In this document: one piece after another, positions 35,449-35,567 of the stretch | How positions within the stretch are numbered: the stretch's first letter is position 1 | How the letters are laid out: each line of letters opens with the position of its first letter | NCBI GenBank assembly: GCA_947482345.1 | Contig: CANKJN010000012.1 | Location: 1 to 35,567, forward strand | From: Spartobacteria bacterium | GTDB lineage: Bacteria; Verrucomicrobiota; Verrucomicrobiia; Chthoniobacterales; UBA6821 | Length of the DNA stretch: 35,567 nt | Direction of reading: 5' to 3' | Notes under the pieces: model-generated | The model's database searches: none | What the model saw: only the letters and a program-made list of their open reading frames with translations | What the model was told of the DNA's origin: nothing | Translations under genes and position numbers: made by a program

Positions 35449-35539
35449 TTGATGCCACTTCCCTCCCGGGAAGCTGTGGCACCCTTCGGGGAGCGATTGC
35501 ATCGCTCTCTTCCGCACACCCTCCCGGGTGTTTGGTTCG
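35449..35539 (+). repeat. Covarying multi-hairpin element, copy 6
   Basis: TTGATGCCAC, inner stem TTCCC-TCCC-GGGAA, GCT, GTGGCACCC; CCC-TTC-GGG; GAGCGAT-TGC-ATCGCTC; linker TCTTCCGCA; last hairpin CACCC-TCCC-GGGTG; tail TTTGGTTCG. The outer stem TGCCAC/GTGGCA differs from the CGGCAC/GTGCCG of other copies on both sides. GTCC-TTC-GGAC and CTGC-TTC-GCAG hairpins follow up to the window end. Confidence 0.88.
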
Positions 35540-35567
35540 TCCTTCGGACTGCTTCGCAGGCTACGAC

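Overview
The window is a GC-rich bacterial chromosome segment with mostly housekeeping genes. The best taxonomic guess is Verrucomicrobiota. Reasons: a 934-residue pseudopilin-like protein (32365-35169, minus) that resembles the Verru_Chthon cassette protein A type, a diderm gene set (SurA-like chaperone, LolC/E-type permease, small lipoproteins), and intergenic DNA packed with short repeats. This is inference from protein character and gene order; no 16S or database search was possible.

Layout. 165-3922: mutS and a chromate-transporter-like gene, 8 bp apart. 4221-7600: aat (minus), a small lipoprotein, guaA and coaD. 8282-11048: the lipid/ribosome cluster yceD-rpmF-plsX-fabH. 11472-12067: a small lipoprotein and a small secreted protein. 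12598-22242: a tight plus-strand run purA-uppS-sigma54-type response regulator-class IV aminotransferase-mfd-surA-like-pdxA, with ATGA or longer overlaps at several junctions. 22485-26835: lysS, an MFS transporter and a LolC/E-like permease. 27359-30318: a membrane protein, rnc, tRNA-Lys(CTT) and a rhomboid-like protein. 30500-35169: envelope or secretion-related proteins of unknown role, ending in the pseudopilin-like gene.

The genes cover DNA repair (mutS, mfd), purine synthesis (guaA, purA), cofactors (coaD, pdxA, possibly pabC), fatty acid/phospholipid start (plsX, fabH), undecaprenyl carrier (uppS), translation (rpmF, lysS, tRNA-Lys, rnc), N-end-rule tagging (aat) and outer-membrane biogenesis (surA-like, lolC/E-like).

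The most unusual content is between the genes. At least six copies of a roughly 90-130 nt element share fixed linker sequences joined by hairpins whose stems differ in sequence from copy to copy but stay complementary, with a nearly constant NCCC loop. That is a covariation pattern expected of structured RNA or of actively maintained palindromes. Two other dispersed families are present: a roughly 290 bp MITE-like element with TTAACCC-type inverted ends, and a roughly 170-240 bp repeat beginning at a stop codon. A 30-nt module occurs in several contexts, and 7-bp tandem arrays are common. Several repeats start exactly at a neighbouring gene's stop codon.
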